Of a stretch of 64,000 bases of DNA, positions 9,472 through 18,936 are shown one piece after another (position 1 is the first letter of the stretch; the number at the start of each line of letters is the position of its first letter). Source of the stretch: Myxococcales bacterium (GTDB lineage Bacteria; Myxococcota_A; UBA9160; UBA4427); the NCBI GenBank assembly GCA_012959805.1, contig DUCN01000011.1, positions 1 through 64,000 on the forward strand. The letters run 5' to 3'. A program made the translations under genes and the position numbers. The notes under the pieces were generated by a model that was not told the origin of the DNA, did not search any database, and saw nothing but the letters and a program-made list of their open reading frames with translations.

Positions 9472-10062
9472 CTAGCTCCCCTCCAGGGTTGCCAGATCTT
9501 CTGGCGTATTGATGTTAGTCAGTGCCACATCCCCAAGATCGGACAGGCCGAGATCATCGAATCGGACTCGACTACACTCGACATGCGTAAGCAGATCTCG
9601 CATAGAGAGTCGTCCGGACGCGAGGTTCGAGCGCGCCACCTCAAGACATGACTCGCGTTGATAGATTGCGCAGAGCGGCTGATCACCTTGGTCATCCACC
9701 GGCACGACCGCGTCGTTTTCGGGCCAGGCACAAAGGGCCAACAGGAGATCAGCACAGAGCAATGGGAGATCCGTCGCCACGACCAGAACCCGAGGCGACG
9801 TCGCGGCGTCCAGCGCGGCGACCAGTCCGCGCAATGCGCATTGGGGGCCGGACGGATCCGAAACACGACGACCAGGAGCATCCGCATCGGGTATACCGCC
9901 AACCAGCAAGGTCTCCGTAAACAGACTTGCGAGCAGATTCGCGGCTCGTGTCGACCAAATTTCGCCCTGCCATTCCAGATGGGCCTTGTCTCGACCCATT
10001 CGCGTCGATTTTCCGCCGAGCAGTAGAGCGCCGGTCACATTGCCAAGCAGACTCGAATCCAT
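9472..10062 (-). CDS. mobA: Molybdenum cofactor guanylyltransferase MobA
   Basis: Transfers GMP from GTP to molybdopterin, making MGD-type cofactor. The nucleotide-binding signature GALLLGGKSTRMGRDKA is complete near the N-terminus, followed by CALRGLVAALDAA and VLVVATDLPLL. I start at ATG 10062 (MDSSLLGNV), 4 nt after the moeA stop; the 42 upstream codons belong to the other frame of moeA. About 196 residues, the normal size. Placed directly downstream of moeA, which supplies the molybdenum-inserted cofactor. Confidence 0.93.
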   Translation of the reverse strand: MDSSLLGNVTGALLLGGKSTRMGRDKAHLEWQGEIWSTRAANLLASLFTETLLVGGIPDADAPGRRVSDPSGPQCALRGLVAALDAATSPRVLVVATDLPLLCADLLLALCAWPENDAVVPVDDQGDQPLCAIYQRESCLEVARSNLASGRLSMRDLLTHVECSRVRFDDLGLSDLGDVALTNINTPEDLATLEGS

Positions 10063-10066
10063 TTCG

Positions 10067-11332
10067 TCAGAATCCCCGTTCGTTCTGGTCAAAGAATGCG
10101 GGGTCGAGAATCTGAACATCGACTTCAGCACCGACATCGAGCCCCTCGCACTCGGCCCTGAACACCGCCAGTCCGTGCCCTCGAACAAGTGAGGTCAAAA
10201 CCCCGGAGCTCTGATTTTCCACCGGAGTCGCATGGTATTCGCCATCTCGTGTTTCGAGGATCACCCGCACGAAATGCAGCCGCCCCGCTTTCTTCGTCAT
10301 TTTCTCGGTCAAACGGGCGCGAACGACAGGCCGATACAGCGCGCGATGCCCGAGCATCTTGCGCAGTACAGGCCGCACGAATTCTTCGAATGTCACGGAA
10401 GCCGAGACCGGGTTGCCCGGGAGCCCAAATACGAGCGTACCCGTCGACTCGATCACACCGAAGACGAGCGGGAATCCCGGCTTCATCTTCACGCCCCAGA
10501 AGTGCAAGCGGCAGCCCATTTTTTCAAGAACGCCCCGCACATGATCGTGATCACCGACGGAGACGCCGGCAGAGCTCACGATCACGTCGGCTCGCTGCCC
10601 CGCGTGTAGTTTCGCTTCGATGGAGGTCGGCGTGTCTTCGGCGATGCCGAGATACATGGGCATGGCACCGGCTTCCCGACACTGGGCTGCGATCGTATAG
10701 GAGTTCGACGAAACGATCTTGTCCGGATCGGCGGATCGATCCGGTTCGACGAGTTCGTTTCCACCTGAGAGAATGGCAACCGTCGGTCGCTGATGAACGG
10801 AGACGACCGAGCGCCCTACAGAGGCCAGAGCACCAAGGTGTGGCGCGCCTAACAAGGTACCCGAGGCAATCAGCTGGTCCCCGATTCCAAAATCTTCCCC
10901 GGCATCGCGGACATGTTCCCGAGCAAGAGGGGCGACCAGAATCTCGACACGTCCCGCATCCGAACGGGTGTCTTCTTGGCGAATGATTGCGTCGGCGCCC
11001 GTCGGAAGCGGTGCGCCCGTGAAGATCCGCGCGGCCTCGCCAGCCTCGAGAGACCGCTTCGCCTTTGCGCCCGCCGCGACTTCAAAGACGATCGGAACAG
11101 AGATGGGGGAATCCGCGGATGCTTCCAACAGATCCGCCCGGCGAACGGCATAACCGTCCATCGCCGAACAATCCTGTGGTGGTTGGCGGCGACCGGATTC
11201 AATCGACTCCGCGAGAATTCGACCCGCGGCTTCAGAAGTCGAAATCGTTTCCGCAGCCAGCCTCTGGGTCATTTTCAGGACCGCCTTCTGGGCCTCGTCG
11301 ACGCTGAGTCCTTCTCGCATGACGTCGAACAA
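10067..11332 (-). CDS. moeA: Molybdopterin molybdenumtransferase MoeA
   Basis: Inserts molybdate into adenylated molybdopterin. The 421-residue protein has the family blocks QDCSAMDGYAVR near residue 60, IFTGAPLPTGADAIIRQED, GNELVEP, SSAGVSVGDHDH and VFGLPGNPVSASVTFEEFV in the expected order. The start could also be ATG four codons later (MREGLSVDEA). It heads the moeA-mobA-acyltransferase run. It is divergent from the NtrB-type kinase, with about 190 bp between them that hold a perfect palindrome. Confidence 0.94.
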   Translation of the reverse strand: MFDVMREGLSVDEAQKAVLKMTQRLAAETISTSEAAGRILAESIESGRRQPPQDCSAMDGYAVRRADLLEASADSPISVPIVFEVAAGAKAKRSLEAGEAARIFTGAPLPTGADAIIRQEDTRSDAGRVEILVAPLAREHVRDAGEDFGIGDQLIASGTLLGAPHLGALASVGRSVVSVHQRPTVAILSGGNELVEPDRSADPDKIVSSNSYTIAAQCREAGAMPMYLGIAEDTPTSIEAKLHAGQRADVIVSSAGVSVGDHDHVRGVLEKMGCRLHFWGVKMKPGFPLVFGVIESTGTLVFGLPGNPVSASVTFEEFVRPVLRKMLGHRALYRPVVRARLTEKMTKKAGRLHFVRVILETRDGEYHATPVENQSSGVLTSLVRGHGLAVFRAECEGLDVGAEVDVQILDPAFFDQNERGF

Positions 11333-11435
11333 TACCCTCTAGTGGGCGCTGGTGGGATCCCAGACTGCCCTGTTCCATTCGTCCGCGGGAATCTCTCACT
11401 GATCTCGCTTGCACCAAATGGCGCCACCGCTAAAG

Positions 11436-11452
11436 TGCCTAAAAATTAGGCA
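11436..11452. promoter_or_regulatory. Perfect 17-bp palindrome upstream of the NtrB/NtrC pair
   Basis: TGCCTAA, three A, TTAGGCA: 7-bp arms around a 3-bp centre. It lies 71 bp before the sensor kinase start and about 100 bp before the divergent moeA start. The geometry is that of a dimeric repressor or activator site. It stands out as AT-rich in a GC-rich background. The regulator is unknown. Confidence 0.45.
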
Positions 11453-11523
11453 TTCCTTCAGCGCTTCCCGCCCCAATTCATGCCGACGGGCCGGAGCGCC
11501 TCGCAGGGTACGATTGAATATCC

Positions 11524-12648
11524 ATGAAACGCGAACTCCAAGGCATTTTTGACGCGCTGCTCGAAGGCGTCGTAATCCTCGACAAGGATGGCCGAATCGA
11601 AATGGTCAATTCCGAAGCCATTCGACTATTCAGTGCCTCTCGCGAGCTGTTGACGGGTGAATATCTCAGTCGTGCGCTCGGCAGCGATCACCCGGTCGTC
11701 GAGATCATCCGCCGGGTCGTGCAGTCCGGACGGGCGTCGATCCATGATGAAGTTGAATTTCCACGCCGGCTCGCCCCCCCTGTCCCGGTCGATGTCGCAG
11801 TTTCCATTCTCGACGGGCCCGACCGCGAAGGACCTGAGTTTGCCAGTATCGCCATCGCCCTGCGAGATCGCAGCACCGCACGAACCTTGCGCGAAGAAGT
11901 CAGCGAGCGTGAGCGACAAGAATCCTACGGAACCATCGCTGCCGGCATCGCCCACGAGGTCAAGAACCCACTCGGCGGCATTCGAGGCGCAGCCGAATTG
12001 ATCGGAATGGACGCCTCGAACGAACGGGGAAGCAAGATTTCCGCGTTGATCGTCAAAGAAGTCGACCGGATCTCGGACCTCGTCGACGAACTCATGGTCT
12101 TCGCCCGAGGAGACCGGTTACGAATCGAAAGTGTGAACATCCATCGCCCTCTCGACGCATTGCTGGACCTGCTTCAGTTCGAGCGCGGCTACGAAAACAT
12201 CGAAATCGAGCGTGTCTATGACCCATCTCTCCCCGAGATTCAGGCCGATTCCGATCGCCTTCAACAGGCCTTTCTCAATCTGGCCCGGAATGCGATGCAG
12301 GCCATGGAAGAAAAAGGCGGAATGCTCGTGCTCTCGACGAGAATGACGCTGACCCATCGCCTCGTCGACGCAAAGGGTCACCCGCAACCGACCATCGAAA
12401 TCAGTTTCGTCGATACCGGCCTCGGGATCTCACCGGAAACCATGAATCGAATGTCAACGCCCTTTTACACCACGAAACGAAAGGGAACCGGGTTGGGGCT
12501 TTCAGTCGCGCGCCATTGGATCGGCCGTCACGGCGGGCGGATCCGAATTGACTCAGTCCCCGCTGAAGGAACCCGCGTCGACGTTCATCTTCCTCTTCGC
12601 ACTATCCCAGACTCGAACCAGTCGCAGGAGCCACAGGAGCAACCATGA
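11524..12648 (+). CDS. NtrB-type PAS sensor histidine kinase
   Basis: A soluble kinase of 374 residues. The PAS domain covers about residues 1-115 (LLEGVVILDKDGRIEMVNSEA). The HisKA domain has GIAHEVKNPLGG with the phospho-His near residue 144. The HATPase domain has the N box LARNAMQAM, G1 FVDTGLGIS and G2 GTGLGLSVA. No membrane segment is seen, as in NtrB/GlnL. It probably phosphorylates the response regulator encoded by the overlapping next gene (ATGA overlap). It is NtrB-like by architecture, but a true nitrogen role is not shown, since no glnA, glnB or amtB is nearby. Confidence 0.88.
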   Translation: MKRELQGIFDALLEGVVILDKDGRIEMVNSEAIRLFSASRELLTGEYLSRALGSDHPVVEIIRRVVQSGRASIHDEVEFPRRLAPPVPVDVAVSILDGPDREGPEFASIAIALRDRSTARTLREEVSERERQESYGTIAAGIAHEVKNPLGGIRGAAELIGMDASNERGSKISALIVKEVDRISDLVDELMVFARGDRLRIESVNIHRPLDALLDLLQFERGYENIEIERVYDPSLPEIQADSDRLQQAFLNLARNAMQAMEEKGGMLVLSTRMTLTHRLVDAKGHPQPTIEISFVDTGLGISPETMNRMSTPFYTTKRKGTGLGLSVARHWIGRHGGRIRIDSVPAEGTRVDVHLPLRTIPDSNQSQEPQEQP

Positions 12649-14093
12649 TGACTCATTCGGAAACCGGCATGCAGATTCTCGTCGCGGATGATGAACCTTC
12701 CATCCGATTCGTCTTGCAGGAAGCCCTCGAGGATCTGGGGCATCACGTTACGGTCGTTGAAGATGGGGATGCCGCGTTAGGCGCGCTTACGCGCGCGCGC
12801 TTCGACCTCGCCTTTCTCGACATCCGAATGCCGGGACAAACCGGGATCGAAGTTCTGCAACAGTGTCGAGCTAGCGGCAACGATGTCGCAATTGTCATTA
12901 TCACGGCTCAGAATCTTCTCGAAAATGCGGTCGAATCGATGAAGGCGGGAGCTCTCGACTATCTGGTCAAGCCCTTTGCCCTGGCCGCCGTCCAAGCACT
13001 GACGGAGAAGGCGCTTTCGACCCGCGCGCTGAAAGAGGAAGTTCGCTCTCTGCGCAGAGCCGTCGGCCGCGCAGTTCTGCCCGGTGGCGATCGGCTGGTC
13101 GGATCCAGTCACGCACTGCTCGAGATTTTCAAAACCGTCGGCAAGGTCGCACCGCGAAATGTCCCAGTCCTGATCACCGGTGAAAGTGGCACCGGCAAGG
13201 AACTCGTCGCCCATGCGATCCACGCGGCCAGTCCCCGAGCCGAAAAGCCCTTCATCGCCGTCAATGCCGCCGCGATTCCCCGCGAGTTGCTTGAGAGCGA
13301 ACTGTTCGGTCACGAGCGCGGCGCATTTACAGGCGCGACGACCTCTCGCGCGGGACGCTTTCGTGAAGCTTCAGGCGGAACGCTCTTCCTCGATGAGATC
13401 GGCGACATGGCGATCGACCTGCAGGCCAAACTCCTTCGTGTGCTTCAATCGGGCGAGGTCACGCCGGTCGGTGGTCGCGGACAAGAAATCGTCGATGTAC
13501 GGATCATCGCCGCGACACATCACGATCTCGACCAGGGTGTTCGTGACGGCGTGTTCCGAGAAGACCTGCTCTATCGCCTACGCGTCGTGCCGATGTCGAT
13601 TCCGCCCCTTCGCGATCGAGCGGAGGACATCCGAACCCTGGCGCTACATTTTGTGGAACGTTATGCACGGGAACTCGCCGAGGGGTCAGTCAGCCTTCCG
13701 GAGCAGTCGATCGAATGTTTGGAAACCTATCCGTGGCCCGGCAATGTTCGCGAACTCGAGAACGCGATCAAGCGTGCGCTGGTCTTGTCGACCAACGAAG
13801 TACTCGCACCCGAGGAATTCGATTTCCTGACTGAGAAGTCGACTTCTCCCCCGAAGGAGGCGACGCTCGAAAACTTCATCATCCGCGAAACCAACCTCCT
13901 CTTCGATCGCGATGAAAATGCCAACGACATTTATCAACATCTTCAGCAGCGCGTCGAACGATCGCTGCTCGAGGTCGTACTCGAGCGAACCCAGGGAAAT
14001 CAAATACGTGCGGCGGCTCGCCTCGGAATCAACCGAAATACACTTCGAAAGAAAATTACGGAACTCGGAATCGAGCTACCCAATCGAGGTTGA
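12645..14093 (+). CDS. NtrC-family sigma-54-dependent response regulator
   Basis: A 482-residue three-domain activator. The receiver domain has the phospho-Asp near residue 59 ([10 protein letters not shown]) and conserved K109. The AAA+ domain has Walker A GESGTGKE (about 179-186), the sigma-54-contacting GAFTGA loop (226-231), Walker [12 protein letters not shown] and the arginine region. A Fis-type HTH lies at the C-terminus ([17 protein letters not shown]). An intact GAFTGA shows that it can activate sigma-54 polymerase. It overlaps the sensor kinase by 4 nt. Confidence 0.92.
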   Translation: MMTHSETGMQILVADDEPSIRFVLQEALEDLGHHVTVVEDGDAALGALTRARFDLAFLDIRMPGQTGIEVLQQCRASGNDVAIVIITAQNLLENAVESMKAGALDYLVKPFALAAVQALTEKALSTRALKEEVRSLRRAVGRAVLPGGDRLVGSSHALLEIFKTVGKVAPRNVPVLITGESGTGKELVAHAIHAASPRAEKPFIAVNAAAIPRELLESELFGHERGAFTGATTSRAGRFREASGGTLFLDEIGDMAIDLQAKLLRVLQSGEVTPVGGRGQEIVDVRIIAATHHDLDQGVRDGVFREDLLYRLRVVPMSIPPLRDRAEDIRTLALHFVERYARELAEGSVSLPEQSIECLETYPWPGNVRELENAIKRALVLSTNEVLAPEEFDFLTEKSTSPPKEATLENFIIRETNLLFDRDENANDIYQHLQQRVERSLLEVVLERTQGNQIRAAARLGINRNTLRKKITELGIELPNRG

Positions 14094-14152
14094 TCGAGTG
14101 TGCGGATGGGTCCCGGTTCATCCATAGGCAAGCGTGGGCAACGGACTAGAGA

Positions 14153-14815
14153 ATGTCAGCGAGCGGAATCTCCATGAACGAACGCGGAAACGATTATCTC
14201 GGACTTCACGTCCTGGTGGACGACGACCCGCGCTGGGATTGCAGCCCAGTCGAACAAGCCCGCAAGGCCTGCTCGGCGCAGGTTCCCGTCGTTCAGCTGC
14301 GTGTAAAAAATGCGACCGACGAGCAATGCCTCAAATGGGCCAAAGAGATCCGAGCCATGACTCGAATCTCCAATACCCGATTCGTCGTCAACGACCGCTT
14401 CGACATCGCGCTGCTCGCAGAAGCGGATGCCGTTCATCTCGGGCAGACGGACCTGCCCCCCGCCGCCATTCCTGCAGAATTTCGTGCGCGCCTCGCGATC
14501 GGACGCTCCACTCATACGGAGGCGCAATTAAAGACCGCTCGCTCCGAGGACGTCGACTATGTCGCCTTTGGACCGGTCTTTGGGACGACGTCCAAGGAGT
14601 CAGAGTTCGATGCCCGGGGCCTCGAGGCTCTCGCCCTTGCAGCAGAACTCGCGTCCCCACGACCGCTGATTGCCATCGGCGGCATCCAACTCTCGGACGT
14701 CTCCGACCTTCGCGATTCTGGCGCGGCCGGATTCGCCGTCATCTCAGCGATCGTCGAATCAGAGGACCCAACCGACGCGGCGCGCGCTTTCATCCTGGCC
14801 TTCGATCATGAATGA
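14153..14815 (+). CDS. thiE: Thiamine phosphate synthase
   Basis: Joins HMP pyrophosphate to thiazole phosphate, giving thiamine monophosphate. The 220-residue TIM barrel shows VVQLRVKN, the metal/pyrophosphate region VVNDRFDIALLAEADAVHLGQTD, AIGRSTHT, VAFGPVFGTTSK and LIAIGGI in canonical order. ATG 14174 (MNERGNDY) is an alternative start. The last 8 nt overlap the transporter start at 14808. No TPP riboswitch was seen upstream. The partner kinase gene thiD is about 13 kb away in this window. Confidence 0.92.
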   Translation: MSASGISMNERGNDYLGLHVLVDDDPRWDCSPVEQARKACSAQVPVVQLRVKNATDEQCLKWAKEIRAMTRISNTRFVVNDRFDIALLAEADAVHLGQTDLPPAAIPAEFRARLAIGRSTHTEAQLKTARSEDVDYVAFGPVFGTTSKESEFDARGLEALALAAELASPRPLIAIGGIQLSDVSDLRDSGAAGFAVISAIVESEDPTDAARAFILAFDHE

Positions 14816-16043
14816 GATCGGCCTGCGCGCCCTCTCCTGTATTGGATTCTTCGTCCTGCTGGCGATCTGCTGGCTTCTATCCAGCGACCGCTCTGCCATC
14901 GACCGACGCCTGGTTGGCCTGGGCATCGCCATGCAGTTCGGACTCGCCATCCTCTTGCTGGCGACTCCGATCGGCGAATTCTTTTTCGTCTTTGTCAAAA
15001 TTCCGGTCGAGGTCTTGATTGCGGTGACGCAGCAAGGCGTGGAATTCGTTTTCGGCCCACTGGCCCATGTCGGAAACAGCTTTGCGTTAGGCGTTCTCCC
15101 TATCATCATTTTCATGGGCAGCCTCTTCGGGATTCTCTACCACCTCGGATGGATCCAACCTATCGTCCATGTCCTGGCGCGAGCATTGGCTCGAACGCTG
15201 CGGCTCTCCGGTGCGGAAGCTCTGGCTGCGATCGCGAATCTTTTCGTCGGTTTGATTGAGTCCGGCGTCGTCATTCGCCCCTACCTGGGGCGCATGACCC
15301 ATTCAGAACTCTTCACATTCATGACGCTAGGCATGTCGACGATCGCGGGTTCGGTCTTGATCGCGTACGTCACGATCCTGGGCGGCGGCGATTTCGCGGG
15401 TCATCTTGTTGTTGCGAGTTTGATCTCTGCACCGGCCGCCCTCGTCGTGGCCAAGATCCTGATCCCGGAGACCGAAACGCCCGAAACTCTCGGTTCCGCA
15501 CCCCCGCTCGAGATGAAACCGGGAAGCAGCCTGATCGACGCCGCCGCGGAGGGGGGCATGATCGGAATGCGGCTCGCACTCAACATTGGTGCGCTTCTCA
15601 TCGCATTCGTCGCACTCGTTGCGCTGGCCAATACGTTCATCGGCGCATTGGCAGGTCTCTTCGGTTATCCCGACTTGACGCTGCAAGGGCTACTCGGATA
15701 CTTGATGGCGCCGGTTGCACTGCTCATGGGCATCCCATGGAGCGAAGCCTTCGAGGTGGGTTCCCTGATCGGACTGAAAACGATCGTGAACGAGTTCGTC
15801 GCCTACGAAGCCTTGGCGCGTGCAATGAGTGATGGGCTGCTTAGCAACCGCAGTGCGATCATCGCCTCCTATGCACTGTGTGGGTTTGCCAATTTCGGAT
15901 CTCTCGCGATCTTGCTTGGCGGAATTCATGGAATCGCACCAGAACGTCGCTCCGAAGCCGCCGAGCTTGGGCTACGCTCGATTCTTGCAGGCACCTTGGC
16001 AACTTGTATGACTGGTTGTCTTGCGGGCCTACTGACGGGATAA
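14808..16043 (+). CDS. Concentrative nucleoside transporter (NupC/CNT) family protein
   Basis: A 411-residue membrane protein with about ten hydrophobic segments. The order N-terminal domain, Gate/nucleoside-recognition (FALGVLPIIIFMGSLFGILYH), LFVGLIESGVVIRPYL, MTLGMSTIAGSVLIAYV, and C-terminal LKTIVNEFVAYEALA plus YALCGFANFGSLAI matches CNT transporters. These couple nucleoside uptake to Na+ or H+. In CNTs, the Glu/Asn pairs of the ES and NEF regions bind substrate, and both are present here. The start ATG 14808 overlaps thiE by 8 nt, suggesting coupled translation, so a thiamine-related substrate cannot be excluded. Confidence 0.87.
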   Translation: MNEIGLRALSCIGFFVLLAICWLLSSDRSAIDRRLVGLGIAMQFGLAILLLATPIGEFFFVFVKIPVEVLIAVTQQGVEFVFGPLAHVGNSFALGVLPIIIFMGSLFGILYHLGWIQPIVHVLARALARTLRLSGAEALAAIANLFVGLIESGVVIRPYLGRMTHSELFTFMTLGMSTIAGSVLIAYVTILGGGDFAGHLVVASLISAPAALVVAKILIPETETPETLGSAPPLEMKPGSSLIDAAAEGGMIGMRLALNIGALLIAFVALVALANTFIGALAGLFGYPDLTLQGLLGYLMAPVALLMGIPWSEAFEVGSLIGLKTIVNEFVAYEALARAMSDGLLSNRSAIIASYALCGFANFGSLAILLGGIHGIAPERRSEAAELGLRSILAGTLATCMTGCLAGLLTG

Positions 16044-16105
16044 GTCGGGCGAATTGATCCGCCGAGACGTGACTCGACTCAGAGATAGACTGAGGAATCG
16101 ACATC

Positions 16106-16957
16106 GTGAAAGAATTCAGAGGGAAAGTCGCCGTCATCACGGGATCCGCGAGTGGGATCGGACGAGCAACGGCCCTGCGCCTCGCGAAACGAGGCTCGAC
16201 GATCGCACTAGCGGACATCGATCCCGACGGGCTCGAATCTGTTGCAAAAGAACTGACCGAACTCGGCGCCAAGCATTCGATTCATCGCGTGGATGTCTCT
16301 TCTTCTTCCCAAATGGAAGCCTTCGCGGGAGAGGTCGAGGATATTCATGGCGTAGTCGACATCCTGATCAACAACGCCGGCGTCGCGATTGCCGGCCCCT
16401 TCGCCAATCAGCGCCTTGAAGATCTGGAATGGCTCGTCGGCATCAACTATTGGGGCGTCGTGTACGGCTGCCACTATTTCCTCCCGCTCCTGAAGCGACC
16501 GGAGCAGGCGCATATCGTCAACGTTTCGAGCATGTTTGGTTTTCTGGGCCTCCCCGAGCAGAGTGGCTACTGCGCAACGAAGGCTGCTGTCCGTGCGCTG
16601 TCCGAAAGTCTTTGGACGGAGTTGCGACGGGACAACATCGGCGTAACGAGTATCCATCCAGGCTGCATCGATACCTCGATCATCCAGTCGAGCCGGATGA
16701 AGAACGAAGATTCGCGCGAGAGCGCGCAGGAACTGTTCAGTCTTCGCGGCGCTCCTCCGGATGCCGTCGCCGTCGCAATCCTTCTGGGCATCGAAAAGAA
16801 CAAGCTCCGAATGCGCGTCCGACCCGAGTCCGTATTGACAGAATGGCTGAAGCGAGTCTTCCCGGTCGGCGTCCATCGTTTCATCGCCAATCGCTGGGAA
16901 AAAGATCAGGCGAAGCGCGAGTTGAAGCTTGAGACGAAGGGCTCCACAGCAACGTGA
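16106..16957 (+). CDS. Short-chain dehydrogenase/reductase
   Basis: A classical SDR of 283 residues. The cofactor motif TGSASGIG is at about 12-19 and ALADID, with an acidic residue at the end of beta 2, favours NAD. NNAG is at about 89-92. The catalytic Ser is in VNVSSMFG and YCATK places Tyr 155 and Lys 159. The substrate is unknown; the C-terminal extension resembles SDRs that act on hydrophobic alcohols or lipids. GTG start at 16106 with GAGG 9 nt upstream. The last 4 nt overlap the dipeptidase start (GTGA). Confidence 0.88.
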   Translation: MKEFRGKVAVITGSASGIGRATALRLAKRGSTIALADIDPDGLESVAKELTELGAKHSIHRVDVSSSSQMEAFAGEVEDIHGVVDILINNAGVAIAGPFANQRLEDLEWLVGINYWGVVYGCHYFLPLLKRPEQAHIVNVSSMFGFLGLPEQSGYCATKAAVRALSESLWTELRRDNIGVTSIHPGCIDTSIIQSSRMKNEDSRESAQELFSLRGAPPDAVAVAILLGIEKNKLRMRVRPESVLTEWLKRVFPVGVHRFIANRWEKDQAKRELKLETKGSTAT

Positions 16958-18141
16958 GCTGGCGCCGCACCGCAGCGCGCTACGGCGCGATCGTCTCCGT
17001 TGTCATAGCCCTCCTATGGCTGGCGCTCGCGCTCCGGCTCGAGGGCTTCATCAATCAGGTCGACCCGACGCCGCTACGCCAATTGTCCCCGCGTGCTCGC
17101 GCGCTGCACGACACCAGTCTGGTCGCCGACCTGCATGCTGATTCCCTTCTCTTCGGTCGGAACCTGCTAGAACGAAGCAATCTGGGACATGTTGACCTAC
17201 CCCGGCTCCGAGAAGGTGGCGTCGGCCTCCAAGTTTTCTCGCTCCCCACCGTCGTCCCCTTCGGCCTCAACATCGAAAACAACGAAAGACCGGGTCTGGA
17301 CTCGCTCACGATTGCGGGACTCGCACAGCTCTCCCCAACGGCATGGCTCGGCCCGACCGGACGCGCCCTCTACCACGCCAACCAGTTGCATAATTACGCC
17401 CGTGCCTCGGATGGCGCGCTCCGACTCATCAAGAATCGTGCAGATCTCGAAAAGCTACTCGCGGCCCGTGCGGAGGGCGGTGAAGTGACGGGCGGTCTTC
17501 TCGCGATTGAAGGCGCCCATGCCATGGAGGGCGATCCAGCCAACCTCCAGGTCCTCTTCGACGCCGGCTATCGAATGATCGGGTTGACGCATTTCTTCGA
17601 CAACCGTTATGCGGGCTCGGCCCACGGTGTCGAAAAAGGCGGACTGACGAAGCTCGGTCGCCAAACCATTGCCGACATGGAAGCCATGGGCATCATCGTC
17701 GACCTGGCGCATCTCTCCCCGACGGCCATCGACGAAACCCTCGACATCGCGACGCGCCCAACTGTCGTGTCCCATTCTGGCGTGCGTGCGACCTGCGACA
17801 ACCGCCGGAACCTGTCCGATGACCAAATTCGTCGAATTGCGGCCGGCGGCGGCATCGTCGGCATCGGCAATTGGGAAACGGCCGTCTGTGGCCTCACCCC
17901 GGACGACATCGCGAAAGCCATTGTCCATATCGTCGGACTGGTCGGAGCAGACCATGCGGCACTCGGGTCGGACTACGACGGCGGAACGACCGTTGGCTTC
18001 GATACCAGTGGCGTTCCCGTGCTGACCCAGGCACTCCTCGACGCAGGACTCGGTGACGGTGCCATTCGCAAGGTTCTCGGCGAGAACGTTCTCCGAGTTC
18101 TGTCGAGCACTCTACCTTCGGCCGGCATCGCAGCAAACTAA
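16954..18141 (+). CDS. Membrane-anchored M19 (renal dipeptidase-type) peptidase
   Basis: A 395-residue zinc peptidase with one N-terminal transmembrane anchor (about residues 10-30), so the domain faces the periplasm. Metal and active-site segments are in order: VADLHADSL (HxD), LAIEGAHAMEGD (bridging Glu), IVDLAHLSPTA (His), VVSHSGVRATCDNRRNLSDD (His and the conserved RN) and LGSDYDG (Asp). M19 enzymes cut dipeptides, often with D-residues. GTG start overlaps the SDR stop by 4 nt. It is convergent with lspA, 16 nt apart. Confidence 0.9.
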   Translation: MSWRRTAARYGAIVSVVIALLWLALALRLEGFINQVDPTPLRQLSPRARALHDTSLVADLHADSLLFGRNLLERSNLGHVDLPRLREGGVGLQVFSLPTVVPFGLNIENNERPGLDSLTIAGLAQLSPTAWLGPTGRALYHANQLHNYARASDGALRLIKNRADLEKLLAARAEGGEVTGGLLAIEGAHAMEGDPANLQVLFDAGYRMIGLTHFFDNRYAGSAHGVEKGGLTKLGRQTIADMEAMGIIVDLAHLSPTAIDETLDIATRPTVVSHSGVRATCDNRRNLSDDQIRRIAAGGGIVGIGNWETAVCGLTPDDIAKAIVHIVGLVGADHAALGSDYDGGTTVGFDTSGVPVLTQALLDAGLGDGAIRKVLGENVLRVLSSTLPSAGIAAN

Positions 18142-18157
18142 CATTGCCACCAGAACT

Positions 18158-18718
18158 CTAAGATGCCGATGGGCCTGGCGCATCTTTGGCAAGCGGCGCC
18201 TTGATTCCGTCCTCAGCGTCGACTTCCTCTATATCTGGCTCGAGAAACATCTCCAGCATCAAGAGGCCGACCCCGACCACGATCCAACAATCCGCCATGT
18301 TGAAAGTCGGCCAGATATAGCCGCCCCACAGACGAACATCGAGAAAGTCGATGACTTCGCCATACACAACACGATCAGACAAGTTGCCAATGGCCCCGCC
18401 CAACACCGCACCAATCGCGGCCGCGGATAGCGTTCGCCCCGGTTCGAGCCGCCGGAAGAAGGACAAGAGAAGGACGACCGCCAGGACGCCCGTACTCAGG
18501 AAAAAGGCGAACCGAAGTCCCGAGGGCATCGAAACCATGAAGCTGAAGGCGCCGCCGGGATTTCGCACGTGGGTCAGGTTGAAGCGATCGGGAATCAGTA
18601 CCCACATCTCGCCGTAATGGAGGCGACCGATGATCCAAATCTTCGTGAATTTGTCGATGAGGAGCGTCGAAATGAAAACCATCGATAGAACGACGACATT
18701 GTGAGAGAATTTCGGCAT
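18158..18718 (-). CDS. lspA: Lipoprotein signal peptidase (signal peptidase II)
   Basis: An inner-membrane aspartic protease that removes the signal peptide of prolipoproteins. Four hydrophobic segments are visible. Conserved blocks are VRNPGGAFSF, GGAIGNLSDRVVYGEVIDFLD (catalytic Asp near 115) and PTFNMADCWIVVG (catalytic Asp near 143). 186 residues with a charged 30-residue C-terminal tail longer than in E. coli. ileS, its usual partner, is not adjacent. Lipoproteins with lipoboxes occur in the window (for example the BamD-like protein). Confidence 0.95.
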   Translation of the reverse strand: MPKFSHNVVVLSMVFISTLLIDKFTKIWIIGRLHYGEMWVLIPDRFNLTHVRNPGGAFSFMVSMPSGLRFAFFLSTGVLAVVLLLSFFRRLEPGRTLSAAAIGAVLGGAIGNLSDRVVYGEVIDFLDVRLWGGYIWPTFNMADCWIVVGVGLLMLEMFLEPDIEEVDAEDGIKAPLAKDAPGPSAS

Positions 18719-18936
18719 ATAGTCCGGGAGCGTATCACGTCGGCTCTAACCGCCCTAATTTCGAGCCTGGCGGACCATTCCCCCCAAGGGCTTCAAAGGG
18801 CACGGCGGGCTGCGACCCCCAAACATGACAGCCATGATACTGAACGGTCCCATTCGTTAATTTATGACAATGCATCCAACGCGCGAAGACTCGCGCTCGC
18901 CCTGATGGGCTTCCGTGAACTCCGCTAGGAACCGTT
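18719..18936. other. Intergenic region, no gene seen
   Basis: About 218 bases between the divergent lspA and desaturase genes. The part nearest the desaturase (about 18850-18880) is clearly AT-richer than the surroundings and may hold its promoter. I found no convincing open frame, tRNA or strong hairpin. Confidence 0.4.

Noticed and set aside
11409..11427. TGCACCAAATGGCGCC as an NtrC binding site upstream of the NtrB/NtrC pair
   Set aside because: Only one half-site fits the TGCACC...GGTGCA consensus and the spacing is 4 rather than 5; too weak to annotate.
14094..14152. TPP riboswitch upstream of thiE
   Set aside because: The gap is only about 60 bases and lacks the conserved CTGAGA and ACCTGA-type blocks. 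The same is true of the 40-bp gap before thiD.
16208..16876. 222-codon minus-strand frame within the SDR gene
   Set aside because: Antisense shadow; all SDR motifs are on the plus strand.
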